Part shown: positions 26,369 through 35,380 of the stretch, piece after piece
Layout of the letters: each line of letters begins with the position of its first letter
How positions within the stretch are numbered: the first letter of the stretch is position 1
Source of the DNA: Psychrobacter sp. TAE2020
GTDB lineage: Bacteria; Pseudomonadota; Gammaproteobacteria; Pseudomonadales; Moraxellaceae
Reading direction: 5' to 3'
Length of the DNA stretch: 64,000 nucleotides
NCBI RefSeq assembly: GCF_018919485.1
Contig: NZ_JAHLMU010000001.1
Coordinates: forward strand, 2,765,351-2,829,350
Notes under the pieces: model-generated
Seen by the model: only the letters and a program-made list of their open reading frames with translations
Databases searched by the model: none
What the model was told of the DNA's origin: nothing
Made by a program: the position numbers and the translations under genes

Positions 26369-27328
26369 ATGACTGAAAGTTATCAAATGTTCCCTTCTAT
26401 AGTAGCCGAAGTTGAACAGCTTACCCCCTTAGTAAAGCGATTTACGTTCAAACGTATTGATGGTGAATCTTACCCTGAGTTTACAGCGGGGAGTCATATG
26501 TTTGTGAAGATGAACGATAAGCTCTCTAATGCCTACTCGCTAGTAAGTAATGCTAAAGACTTGTCCAGTTATCAGATTTGTGTGCAACAAGAAGTAAACG
26601 GTAAGGGAGGGTCTACCTTTATGCATGAGCATTGCGTCAAAGGTTTTCAATTAGAGATCTCTTCACCTAAAAACTTATTTGAATTATCCCATACTGGTCA
26701 AAAACATCTTCTTATTGCCGGTGGTATCGGCATCACACCGTTTATGACTCAGATGGAGGAGTTGGCTCAACGCAATGCAGATTATGAATTAAAGTATGCG
26801 TGTCGCGGTCCAGAATATGAAGCTTTACTGAATAATTTGGATAAGAATATTCATGCTGATCGTATTCAAACGTACGTTAGTAGTGAAGGCGTATTTTTAG
26901 ACTTGGATCAGCTGATTTCTCAACAGCCTTTAGGGACCCATATATACGTATGTGGGCCAAAACCCATGATTGACGCTACTGTTGAAGCTTGTGATAAGTA
27001 TCGGCACCGTGACGAGTATGTCCATTGGGAGCAGTTTTCTTCAAACGTATCTGAAAGTGGCAATGCTTTTACAGTAATTTTAGCTAAATCAAATCATCGT
27101 ATTGAGGTACAACATGATCAGACTATCTTACAAGCGATAGAATCATTGAATATTGATGTCGAATGTCTATGTCGAGAAGGTGTCTGTGGTACCTGTGAGA
27201 CAGTTATTCTTGAAGGTGAGGCTGAACACCTTGATAAGTACTTAGATGATGATGAAAAAATATCGCAGAAAACGATGATGATTTGCGTATCTCGTGCAAA
27301 AAATAAAGAAATTACCTTGGATCTTTAG
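26369..27328 (+). CDS. cntB: Carnitine monooxygenase reductase component
   Basis: A 319-residue class IA oxygenase reductase. There is an N-terminal flavin-binding barrel (SHMFVKMNDKLSNAYSLVSN), an NAD-binding region (LIAGGIGITPFMTQMEELA, then YVCGPKPMID) and a C-terminal plant-type [2Fe-2S] ferredoxin domain whose ligands are in CLCREGVCGTCE with the fourth Cys in MMICVSRA. It passes electrons from NAD(P)H to the CntA Rieske centre. ATG 26369 is preceded by TAGGAG. As the last gene of the cluster it follows the dehydrogenase by 69 bases with no terminator. The order regulator, dehydrogenase, BCCT, oxygenase, semialdehyde dehydrogenase, reductase fits carnitine-degradation loci of Acinetobacter as I remember them. 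Confidence 0.9.
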   Translation: MTESYQMFPSIVAEVEQLTPLVKRFTFKRIDGESYPEFTAGSHMFVKMNDKLSNAYSLVSNAKDLSSYQICVQQEVNGKGGSTFMHEHCVKGFQLEISSPKNLFELSHTGQKHLLIAGGIGITPFMTQMEELAQRNADYELKYACRGPEYEALLNNLDKNIHADRIQTYVSSEGVFLDLDQLISQQPLGTHIYVCGPKPMIDATVEACDKYRHRDEYVHWEQFSSNVSESGNAFTVILAKSNHRIEVQHDQTILQAIESLNIDVECLCREGVCGTCETVILEGEAEHLDKYLDDDEKISQKTMMICVSRAKNKEITLDL

Positions 27329-27447
27329 AGGGCTTAAAGATTTAATCCATAGTAGTTGATTATTTTTAGATAAAGTTAAAATAATTTATTAAGACATTTT
27401 TGATATTAGACTATAACTCTGACAGTAAAATTTAAGGATGAATTTTT

Positions 27448-29160
27448 ATGACGCAATCGATACTGACACCGACAGTAACCACTCCACCAACTATTCCAGC
27501 GCTGACTTGTGGAGAACTATTGGTACAATGGTTGGAATATTATGGAGTAGAGACTGTATTTGGTATCCCTGGTGTACATACCGTAGAGTTATATCGTGGT
27601 CTGCCAAATACTAATATTCGCCATATCACACCGCGTCATGAGCAAGGTGCTGGGTTTATGGCCGACGGCTATTACCGAGCGTCTGGAAAAGTTGGGGTCT
27701 GTTTTATAATTACCGGACCTGGTATGACCAATATTATGACAGCGATGGCACAAGCAGCGGCTGATTCAATACCAATGTTAGTAATTTCTAGTGTTAATAA
27801 AATCGAAAATACTGGTAGCGGTGAAGGTCACTTGCATGAATTACTGGATCAGCAAGGTCTAGTTAGTAAGGTTGCGTTATTTAGTAAAACCATCTGGCAA
27901 CCTGAGGCTCTACCTAAAATTCTTGCAGAAGCTTTCTCATTATTCAATGGTGGACGACCAGGACCAGTTCACATTCAATTACCCATTGACGTAATCACAG
28001 CGGATGCCAGTCATGTTGCCAAGCCGCCAAATAGTAATCAAATCAATTCAAATAACTTCATGCTACCACAAGTCATGAGACCGCTTCCTAATCCAGCACA
28101 ATTAGATCTAATCATTGACTGCTTAAAAAATTCGAAGAATCCAGTTTTACTCTATGGTGGTGGCTGCGTTGGCGTCGATAGTGATGCGCAAAAGTTAGCA
28201 GAACTCATAGATGTGCCAACATTTTTGACTATTAATGGTAAAGGTCTGTTGCCACCTGGTCACCCATTAAGCTTGGGTAGTAATCAATCATCAGTTGCAG
28301 GTCGTGCGCTTATCGCTGAGGCAGACCTAGTACTAGCGATCGGCACTGAGCTTGGTGAAACCGATTATGATATCGTTTTTGATAAAGGCTTTCATATCAA
28401 TGGCACCCTGATTCGAATTGATTGCGATGCACGACAGTTGCAACGTCCATTTAGAGCCGATATTGCTGTATTAGCGGATGCTCAAATGGCGATTACTGGA
28501 TTATGTGAACGCTTAGAGAATCAACGCTTTAGTCGTGATGCGAGTGAGCGAGTAGCACAGATAAAGCAGAAAATAGCAGCGTCTATGCCAGCAAGCTTTG
28601 CCGGTCAAAGTGCACTACTTAAACTGATTAGAGATACACTAAAAGACGTTATCATGGTTGGTGATTCAACCCAGCCTGTTTATAGTGGTAATAATGGATT
28701 TGAGGCCTTGGGTACTCGCAAGTGGTTTAATTCAGCGACGGGGTTTGGTACGTTAGGCTACGGACTACCAGCTGCCATTGGTGCCATGCTAGCAAGCGAT
28801 AATGCGGTTGTTAGCATAATCGGTGATGGCGGTATTCAGTTTACGATAGCTGAGCTAATTTGTGCTGCAGAGCTTGAGCTACCACTCATTGTATTGTTGT
28901 GGAATAACCAAGGCTATGGTGAGATTCGTCGCTATATGCAGGAGCAAGGTTTACCTTTAATTGGCGTTAGTATTAAAACCCCTAACTTTGAGCCGTTAGC
29001 AGAAGGGTTTGGCGCAGGCTACCGCAGAATTATAGATAAACAACAGCTGGTAGAAGCGCTGCAGCAAGACATTAAAGGAAAGCAGCCGATTATTTACGAG
29101 ATCGATGAAGCCGATGGGTTTATCGCTGAAATGGGTAAGTCATATACTTATTTTAGCTAA
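27448..29160 (+). CDS. ThDP-dependent decarboxylase, possibly 5-guanidino-2-oxopentanoate decarboxylase
   Basis: A 570-residue acetolactate-synthase-like enzyme. The N-terminal PYR domain has the ThDP-activating Glu in ITPRHEQGAGFMADGY. A central Rossmann-like domain follows. The C-terminal PP domain has the diphosphate/metal motif GDGGIQFTIAELICAAELEL followed by WNNQGYGE. The opening LTCGELLVQWLEYYGVETVF and IPGVHTVELYRGL resemble AruI, which decarboxylates the 2-oxo acid made from arginine by transamination. The two following oxidoreductase genes, one an aldehyde dehydrogenase, would fit removal of the resulting aldehyde. No transaminase gene is present here, so the arginine link is inference. 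It is separated from cntB by 119 bases with its own AAGGAT site, and may or may not be in the same transcript. Confidence 0.75.
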   Translation: MTQSILTPTVTTPPTIPALTCGELLVQWLEYYGVETVFGIPGVHTVELYRGLPNTNIRHITPRHEQGAGFMADGYYRASGKVGVCFIITGPGMTNIMTAMAQAAADSIPMLVISSVNKIENTGSGEGHLHELLDQQGLVSKVALFSKTIWQPEALPKILAEAFSLFNGGRPGPVHIQLPIDVITADASHVAKPPNSNQINSNNFMLPQVMRPLPNPAQLDLIIDCLKNSKNPVLLYGGGCVGVDSDAQKLAELIDVPTFLTINGKGLLPPGHPLSLGSNQSSVAGRALIAEADLVLAIGTELGETDYDIVFDKGFHINGTLIRIDCDARQLQRPFRADIAVLADAQMAITGLCERLENQRFSRDASERVAQIKQKIAASMPASFAGQSALLKLIRDTLKDVIMVGDSTQPVYSGNNGFEALGTRKWFNSATGFGTLGYGLPAAIGAMLASDNAVVSIIGDGGIQFTIAELICAAELELPLIVLLWNNQGYGEIRRYMQEQGLPLIGVSIKTPNFEPLAEGFGAGYRRIIDKQQLVEALQQDIKGKQPIIYEIDEADGFIAEMGKSYTYFS

Positions 29161-29468
29161 GTAGGCTTGGGTTTGGTCAATCCAATAATAAAAGTAAACA
29201 ATATTTTATTTTAGAGTGGTTTTATCATCAATAGCATGGGTTTATTTGAAAACAAGCCTAGTGTGGCTAGCATGAATTTTTAAACTCGCTGTAGTGCTAT
29301 ATCCATACAGCAAGCAATTTTTTTACTAGCTGCATTTGAGTATTACTATATTTATGTTATTGAGAGTGAGCTATGACAATGTTATTTATTAAAAAAACCA
29401 TTACCCAATAAGCTATTAAGACCGAGATTACAGGGGTGAATTGATAAATAAAATAAGGATGTTTTACG
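29161..29468. other. Non-coding gap with a probable promoter
   Basis: About 310 AT-rich bases without an ORF or clear terminator. The adjacent gene has AAGGATG close to its start. I see nothing else in it. Confidence 0.5.
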
Positions 29469-30482
29469 ATGTTTAATGCTTCTGCTACGCCTCAGCCGTT
29501 ACCTAGCACCCAAAATGCGGTGCTTATCCAAGAGTTTGGTACTCCTTACGTTTTGAGATATCAATCTGGCGTTTCTATCCCTAAGCTTGCTGATGAACAG
29601 GTGTTAATAAAAGTGGCTTACGCAGGTATCAATCCTGTTGATTATAAAACTCGCCAAGGTAAAGGCTGGGGTGCAGACATTATCCGTGAACATACGTTTG
29701 AATATGATAAGGGTGCAATTCTAGGCTTTGATGTGGTAGGTGAAGTTGTGAGTAGTAATACTCGACAGTTTACTATCGGTGACACAGTCGCTGCTCTTAC
29801 ATTCAATGGCGGCTGTTATGCTGAATATGTGACTGTAGACGCAAATCTACTAGCCAAAGTACCATATGGCGTTACTTCAGAAGAGGCGGGTGCATTACCT
29901 TGTATAGGACAAACAGCGATACAGTTTATGGAATTTGCTGATATCAAAAAAGGCGAGCATGTCGTGATGAACGCCCCAGCAGGCGGTGTTGGGCATCTTT
30001 TGATTCAGTTGTTAATGATAAAAGTAGCGCAAGATGGCATTAAGTTAACAGTTATTTGCTCACCCGGAAAGTACGCTAAGCTTGACGAGTTAATAGAAAG
30101 AAATAAGCTTACGAGTTGGATTGATTATACTAAAGATACCGATTTTCCTGATCTTCAAGCCGATCTTCTACTTGACTTGGTTGGTGGTGATGCAGGTGTA
30201 CGAGCGCTTAGCATTTTGAGATCAGGAGGGCGCGTTAAGGTACTGCCAACAATTTGGGTGGATAAGTTAAAACAGGCTGGTAATTATAAAGGTTTAAGTG
30301 TCGATGGCTATGGGGTTGAGCAAAATGGCCAAGATATGGCGCGAGTGCTGCAACAGCTAGCTGATGGAGAAATTACGTTACGTATCCAAAAAATTTACCC
30401 ATTGTCTGAAATAGTCGCAGCACACCGGCAACTACAAAAAGGCCATACCTTTGGCAAAATTGTATTGAAAATATCTGCATAA
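29469..30482 (+). CDS. MDR-superfamily NAD(P)H oxidoreductase (quinone-reductase-like)
   Basis: A 337-residue medium-chain dehydrogenase/reductase. It has the GroES-like N-terminus (VLIKVAYAGINPVDYKTRQG), the FDVVGEVVS core and a Rossmann motif NAPAGGVGHLLIQLLMIKVA. The structural and catalytic zinc Cys clusters of alcohol dehydrogenases are absent, so it belongs to the zinc-free quinone-reductase or enoyl-reductase-like branch. The substrate is unknown. It is flanked by a decarboxylase and an aldehyde dehydrogenase on the same strand, so it may act on an intermediate of that pathway. ATG 29469 has AAGGATG nine bases upstream. Confidence 0.82.
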   Translation: MFNASATPQPLPSTQNAVLIQEFGTPYVLRYQSGVSIPKLADEQVLIKVAYAGINPVDYKTRQGKGWGADIIREHTFEYDKGAILGFDVVGEVVSSNTRQFTIGDTVAALTFNGGCYAEYVTVDANLLAKVPYGVTSEEAGALPCIGQTAIQFMEFADIKKGEHVVMNAPAGGVGHLLIQLLMIKVAQDGIKLTVICSPGKYAKLDELIERNKLTSWIDYTKDTDFPDLQADLLLDLVGGDAGVRALSILRSGGRVKVLPTIWVDKLKQAGNYKGLSVDGYGVEQNGQDMARVLQQLADGEITLRIQKIYPLSEIVAAHRQLQKGHTFGKIVLKISA

Positions 30483-30604
30483 ATAATCTTAAAAAATTAA
30501 GTGCAAATATTTTATATTTTGTATGGATATTCCTATACCCGTGACAGCACAGTAATGACTATGCTTATGATTTCTATCAAAAATATTAAAGGTAATAACC
30601 TATT

Positions 30605-32116
30605 ATGAACACTATAGAACCTAACGATATAACGCGAGACTTGGCCAAACAGTTGGTTAAAACTAAAGTGGTGTTAAATGCAGCCTATATAGATGGCAAT
30701 TGGGAAGCTATTGTGCCTTCATCTACCATTGATAACAAAAATAATGTCCATTCTTTGTATGACCCAAGCTCAGGCGAAGTTATTGCTACTACTCAATTGT
30801 GTACTAAGGTTCATGTAGATGCTGCGGTTAACGCGGCCTCTCGAGCTTTACCGTTATGGTCACAAACAACGGTAAGCGAGCGTGCTAGTTACTTGAATTC
30901 TATTGCAGATGAGATGGAGCAGCAATGCCGTGAACTAATAGCCTTGTCTGTATTGAATACTGGCAAACCTATTGAAGAAGCAAAAATGGATGTCAGTGAT
31001 GCCATCGCTTGCTACCGTTATTATGCCAATCTCATTGTAAAGCAAGAAACTTGGTCTGAAGTGTCAATTCTTGAATCTGGTGTACGTCTACTTAAAACAT
31101 ATGCCCCTATAGGTGTCTGCGCTCTCATCGTACCTTGGAACTTTCCTATGGTGACCACATCTTGGAAATTGGCATCGGCTTTGGCGGCGGGGTGTACAGT
31201 AGTGTTAAAACCATCTGAGGTAACATTGTTACCAGAATTGATACTGGGTAATATATTGTCCGCTATTGGCTTGCCAAAAGGGGTCGTCAATATTCTACCG
31301 GGCGCTGCCGAAGTAGGCACAGCAATGACTAGTCATATTCTGGTTGATAAAGTTTCTTTCACTGGCAGTAATGGGGTGGGTGAAAAGGTTATGAGCCAAG
31401 CAGCCAAAGGCGTAAAAGACATTAGTCTTGAGCTTGGCGGTAAGTCTGCCATTATTATCCGCGCGGATGCGGACATAGCGGCAGCATGCGAAATTATTAT
31501 TGGTGGTATCTTCACCAATGCAGGTCAGATGTGTTCTGCGACCTCAAGGCTGCTCGTACATCAGGATATCGCTGAGTCTTTATATCAAAAACTTAAAGAA
31601 TATACTCAAAATATTCATGTTGGTGATGGCTTTGATCCTATGACTCAAATGGGACCATTAGTCAGTCAGCAACAGCTGCAACAAATAGAAAGATATTTCA
31701 ATATCGCTATCGAAGAAGACCTTGATTGCCTCATAGGCGGTACAGTATTAGATAGATCAGGATATTTTGCTTGCCCAACAATTTATACAAGTGTAACAAC
31801 GAGTAGTGGATTATGGCAAGAGGAAATATTCGGACCAGTACTTGTAAGCACAACGTTTAAAAATGATGACGAAGCAATAAAGTTGGCAAATGACAGCCTG
31901 TTTGCATTGGCTTCGACCATCGTCAGCTCAGATGAGCAAGTAGCGTTAGAAATGGTTTTACAGATTAAAGCCGGTCATTTTTGGATTAATGAACAACAAA
32001 TTTTACTTCCTCAGGCTGGCTGGGGCGGATTCAAGCAAAGTGGTATTGGACGCGAACTTGGAGCAGATGGTTTGTCGGCTTATCAAAAAAGCAAACATGT
32101 CATATTACCTGACTAA
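30605..32116 (+). CDS. NAD-dependent aldehyde dehydrogenase (betaine/aminoaldehyde type)
   Basis: A 503-residue aldehyde dehydrogenase. The key motifs are IVPWNFPMVTTSWKLASALA, FTGSNGVGE, the Glu in SLELGGKSAIIIRADADI and the catalytic Cys in FTNAGQMCSATSRL. Relatives oxidise betaine aldehyde, aminobutyraldehydes or guanidinobutyraldehyde. Paired with the upstream ThDP decarboxylase it could finish a 2-oxo acid to carboxylate route (decarboxylation, then oxidation). The exact substrate is not determined. AAAGGTAATAACC precedes the ATG. The next plus-strand gene is 770 bases away, so this ends the group. Confidence 0.85.
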   Translation: MNTIEPNDITRDLAKQLVKTKVVLNAAYIDGNWEAIVPSSTIDNKNNVHSLYDPSSGEVIATTQLCTKVHVDAAVNAASRALPLWSQTTVSERASYLNSIADEMEQQCRELIALSVLNTGKPIEEAKMDVSDAIACYRYYANLIVKQETWSEVSILESGVRLLKTYAPIGVCALIVPWNFPMVTTSWKLASALAAGCTVVLKPSEVTLLPELILGNILSAIGLPKGVVNILPGAAEVGTAMTSHILVDKVSFTGSNGVGEKVMSQAAKGVKDISLELGGKSAIIIRADADIAAACEIIIGGIFTNAGQMCSATSRLLVHQDIAESLYQKLKEYTQNIHVGDGFDPMTQMGPLVSQQQLQQIERYFNIAIEEDLDCLIGGTVLDRSGYFACPTIYTSVTTSSGLWQEEIFGPVLVSTTFKNDDEAIKLANDSLFALASTIVSSDEQVALEMVLQIKAGHFWINEQQILLPQAGWGGFKQSGIGRELGADGLSAYQKSKHVILPD

Positions 32117-32337
32117 TAAATAAGATAGCTTCAAACGTTCAAACTGAAACTTACAGTTCTTTAAACGGTAGTACTTCTATTGCTTAACTAGTTATAGGTG
32201 TACTACCCTTAACTAAGCTCATTTATCAGCACCCATTTTTGTCACGCATTTTTCATAAAAATTAGTCATAAATAGTTTGGTGTCCTTAGTTGGCGCACAT
32301 TAAATCCGTGAAATATAAGTCACTATCTAATAGCTTT

Positions 32338-32748
32338 TAATTGCGCGTGGTTATAATCCTCTGCAAATAAATGCTCTTGCAGATTACTATTAATGATGGA
32401 TTATCTTGCTGGCGAGCTAGCCGCATAAAAAGTACGCCCAATAGCGGTTCGGGCGACGAGCACTGCTGAGCCAACTTGCAAATTGACTGATAGCCGAGCA
32501 GGGCTACAACAACAAGCGTGATAGCGCATTTCTCCTTCGACATCGGTTGCCAAGTTTACTGATACCTCATTGCTACTGGCAAACTGTCGCAGTAAAGGCT
32601 CAGTTGCAGCGACCATATCATGACGACTCCATGCAGTGGCGCTAAGTCGTACCGCACTGCTGCCCAATTGATACTGTCCGTACTCCGTAATGCGCAAAAA
32701 TCCAGCAAATATAGGTAACCAAAGATTACTTAATATACAGTTTTTCAA
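32338..32748 (-). pseudogene. IclR-family regulator remnant
   Basis: From 32748 the minus strand reads LWLPIFAGFLRITEYGQYQL, then GSSAVRLSA, WSRHDMVAATEPLLRQFASS and VGSAVLVARTAIGRTFYAAS, which follows the IclR pattern across the wing and the start of the ligand-binding domain. The first helices of the HTH are missing. A stop after SSPAR (TAA near 32401) interrupts a frame that continues as SIINSNLQEHLFAEDYNHAQ to 32338, where it ends well short of a full domain. It is a truncated, non-functional remnant. It lies just downstream of the aldehyde dehydrogenase on the opposite strand and may once have regulated that group. Confidence 0.7.
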
Positions 32749-32887
32749 ACTTGTGTATTAAGATCAGTTTAAACGGTAAAGCTGCAAACTCAAACGGTCT
32801 TTTTTATAGTCAGTAAAAACATATAAGATAGCCGCTATACGGTTTCTATAGAAAATTCTAACCAACAGCGCTTCCACCAATATCAAT

Positions 32888-33241
32888 ATGAGCATTTTAA
32901 ATATGAGTCCTACCACTATTGCTTACTTCTACCTTGGAATGGCTATTATATGTGAAGTCATCGGCACGACTTTTTTGGTTAAATCACAACAGTTTACCCG
33001 TTTAGTTCCAACCCTTATTATGGGTGTACTTTATGTATTTTCGTTTTATCTATTGACTCACACTCTAAAAACTTTACCTCTAGGTGTTGCTTATGCTTTA
33101 TGGGGTGGACTTGGTATCGTACTAACTTCTATTGTTAGCATAGTAATATTTAAGCAAAATTTAGATACACCAGCCTTAATTGGTATTGCAATGATTGTCA
33201 GTGGTGTGGTGGTCATGAATATATTTTCTAATTCTGTATGA
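32888..33241 (+). CDS. Small multidrug resistance (SMR) efflux protein, EmrE type
   Basis: A 117-residue protein with four membrane helices. The essential Glu is in helix 1 (YFYLGMAIICEVIGTTFLVK), and TLPLGVAYALWGGLGIVLTS and the usual C-terminal helix are present. Such proteins dimerise in the inner membrane and exchange protons for cationic drugs or quaternary ammonium compounds, which is notable beside betaine and carnitine genes. ATG 32888 gives the longest form; ATG 32903 (MSPTTIAY) is an alternative. The stop TGA overlaps the ATG of a broken DUF305 gene (ATGA), so the two were translationally coupled. Confidence 0.9.
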   Translation: MSILNMSPTTIAYFYLGMAIICEVIGTTFLVKSQQFTRLVPTLIMGVLYVFSFYLLTHTLKTLPLGVAYALWGGLGIVLTSIVSIVIFKQNLDTPALIGIAMIVSGVVVMNIFSNSV

Positions 33242-33534
33242 GTGCAGATGATATGGTAGCAGACGGAACTCCGATGACCCCTATGCTCAAAGAGTACAGC
33301 GAATCAATGACTAAAACGCATTAAGAGATGATGGTTGGCATGGATTATAAGGATCCTGATGCGGCATTTGCTCAAGGTATGATCGGTCATCATATCGGTG
33401 CAGTGGATATGGCAGAGATTGAGCTCAAGTACGGTATTGATTAAGAGATGCGTAAGCTTGCTCAAGAAATTATTGATGTACAGAAGGCTGAAATTGAGCA
33501 AATGCAAACTTTGATTGCAGCGAGCAAGGCATAA
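33238..33534 (+). pseudogene. DUF305-family protein with two Glu-to-stop changes
   Basis: The frame from ATG 33238 to TAA 33532-33534 reads as a 98-residue DUF305 domain, with the signature FAQGMIGHHIGAVDMAEIEL and LAQEIIDVQKAEIEQMQ. TAA codons stand at 33322-33324 and 33442-33444, each directly before GAG where Glu-Glu is expected. Frame is otherwise intact. DUF305 proteins are often periplasmic or lipid-anchored and linked to metal or copper handling, but no signal peptide is visible here because the gene starts inside the SMR stop codon. It is probably inactive and recently so. Confidence 0.85.
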
Positions 33535-33630
33535 GTAAGGTGCTTAAAAACCTTTCCTTTAATTAAGGGCGTTATTGTTAAGCCTTTTGTTAATTAAAGG
33601 CCTTAACAGCTATTTGTAATGCTCAAATCT

Positions 33631-33677
33631 AAAAAAGCAGCACCCTAGAATAGATTTCTAAGGTGCTGCTTTTTTTA
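33631..33677 (+). terminator. Strong Rho-independent terminator
   Basis: A 13-bp GC-rich stem, AAAAAGCAGCACC with GGTGCTGCTTTTT, extends further through CTAGAA/TTTCTA and ends in a run of T. It works for the SMR/DUF305 transcript and, because of the A-run on the other side, probably also in reverse. Confidence 0.92.
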
Positions 33678-33832
33678 ATCATTATTAGTAGCTTCAAACG
33701 CTATATTCAAGAATATTACTTTTTACCACATTTACAGTATTTCGAGCACCTATCACATTTATTACAAGTTGATGCACACGTGCATCTGACCTATGCTGTC
33801 AAATTTGTAGACATTAACTTGAGAGATTTTAG

Positions 33833-34775
33833 TTATGCAGCCTGACGATAAAAGTCAAACCACATCTGTCTTGGCGTTTTATAGCCCAAACCCTTTTGGA
33901 TTCTAATCCCACTGTGAGCATAGCTCTTGTCTTGCGTCGCTGCAAAGCAGTGCTTTACTAATCGCTCCTCATTATACTTAAGCTCAATATATTTAATGAT
34001 GTCATTGACAGCTTTGAATCTCGTTTTATAATCCTGATAATACAACAACTCATTTTTCAATATGCCCCAGAAACTCTCTATCGGAGCATTATCAAAGCAA
34101 TTACTACGTCTGGACATTGAGCCCTTAAATTTATGCTGCTTGATGATCTTGTGGTATGCGTGGCTACAGTACTGACCGCCTCTATCAGAATGCACAATCA
34201 GCTGTTTGTTGGGTCGTTTATTCTTGATTGCCATATTGAGTGCACGGCATACTAAATCAGTGGTCATGCGCTGATCAATGGCATAGCCGACTAGCTCTTT
34301 AGTATAGACGTCTTTAACATCTGCTAAGTATAGCCAACCTTCATTTGTCCATATGTAAGTGATGTCACTAACCCAAGCTTCGTTAGGACGACTGGTATCA
34401 AATTTTTGATCGAGCAGGTTTGGATAGATAAGCTTGTTATGGTTTGAGTTGGTGGTAACTTTAAAACGCTTGTGACGACGGCAAACAATGCCGTATTCTA
34501 CTTTAATGCGTCTTACCATGTATTGACTGATATGATGGCCTTGCCCTGCAAGATGAGCATGCAATCGCTCACAGCCATAGCGCTGCTTAGTTTCATCATG
34601 AGCCACGCGAACCAGCAGCTCACACTAGTTGCGGTGGATCTGCTGATTACTAACACCACGATTTACCCAGTTGTAATAGCTTGATAACTTGACATTTAAT
34701 ACGTGACACATGCAGGTAATTCTAAATATCTTCTGGTTATCCTTGATAAAGACGTACTTCATCAACTGTGTTTCG
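33833..34775 (-). pseudogene. IS3-family transposase orfB (DDE integrase) with one nonsense codon
   Basis: The open part from 34606 reads as the rve integrase domain: first Asp in WVSDITYIWTNEGWLYLADV, second in IVHSDRGGQYCS, and Glu in NCFDNAPIESFWGILKNEL. It ends TPRQMWFDFYRQAA. Upstream, the same frame continues through a TAG near 34627 (before CELLVRVAHDET) back to about 34775 (YVFIKDNQKIF), so the real gene was longer. Between ERL and SGIRIQ is an in-frame insert, VKHCFAATQDKSYAH, encoded by a small palindromic element. The catalytic triad is intact, but the stop and insert make activity doubtful. Confidence 0.85.
33917..33963. repeat. Small palindromic element, copy A, inside orfB
   Basis: GAGCATAGCTC, then CTTGCGTCG, then an inverted repeat centred on AAAGCAGTGCTTT. 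The insert keeps the orfB frame open and adds about 15 residues. It is closely related to copy B at 34799. Confidence 0.75.
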
Positions 34776-34798
34776 CGAAGTACGTCGTGGCTTCATTC

Positions 34799-34849
34799 GA
34801 GCATAGCTCTCATCTTGCGTCGGGGCGAAGCAATGCTTCGCTTTATCCT
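34799..34849. repeat. Small palindromic element, copy B, at the end of orfA
   Basis: GAGCATAGCTC, CATCTTGCGTCGGGGC and the inverted repeat GCGAAGCAATGCTTCGC. Comparison with the orfA at 44276 places it as an insert of about 58 bases between the codons for ILNK and ATTYFAKHS. Confidence 0.78.
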
Positions 34850-35118
34850 TCCTTATTTAAAATATCTTGCTCTTCCTGAACAACTTTGAGGTCACGTTTA
34901 AGACTTTTATTCTCTTCTATAATGGCTATGAGTTCAGGGTCATACTGCTTAGTGCCAATCAGCTTGCCTTTATCAGCTTTGTTTTGCCAGTTAGATAAGG
35001 TCTGCATGGCTATGCCTAGCTACTTTGCCGTCGCTGAAACATTGCCATTATTATCTGCTATCTTTTTAACGGCTTCAGCTTTGAAAGCTGCACTATAGGT
35101 CCTGATTTTCTTAGTCAT
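34848..35118 (-). pseudogene. IS3-family orfA with one nonsense codon and a disrupted 3' end
   Basis: From ATG 35118 the minus strand reads MTKKIRTYSAAFKAEAVKKI, then DNNGNVSATAK, TAG in place of Gln, then LGIAMQTLSNWQNKADKGKL and YDPELIAIIEENKSLKRDLK. This is an HTH_Tnp_1 protein with a C-terminal coiled coil, matching the intact orfA at 44276. The last codons (expected KATAYFAKHS) are displaced by a palindromic insert beginning near 34850. Confidence 0.82.
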
Positions 35119-35380
35119 GATAAACTCCTCATTGAGTCGTTAGTTTACCAAGTTTGGTTTTACAGTTTTTTCAGCATAGCTCAACCTTTCACATTAATAG
35201 TTTTTATTTTATTCTCATAAGAGACATTATGATAAATGGGTTATAGATTAGTGTCTCAAGCGTTTTCAATGTATATATTTACTCACTTAATAAAATATTT
35301 CCTTTAGGGCGTACCTTATTATTACAATCTAAAGCCATGAGTAGTAACAAATAAAAGTCTTCTAATAAGTTATTAGGAGA

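Larger units (their letters stand above)
33787..35183 (-). mobile_element. IS3-family insertion sequence, decayed
   Basis: The element runs on the minus strand from the left repeat TGAGCTATGCTGAAAAAACT (ending at 35183) through orfA and orfB to the right repeat (TGACCTATGCTGTC on the plus strand at 33787). It is about 1.4 kb. Both frames carry stops, and two copies of a small palindromic element have inserted. No clear target-site duplication is seen. Fragments of the same IS type occur at 12622, 14609, 44205, 46848 and 47377. Confidence 0.9.

Noticed and set aside
32337-32543. Minus-strand 68-codon frame overlapping the IclR remnant
   Set aside because: It lies in another frame of the same remnant, lacks a ribosome-binding site and has no recognisable composition.
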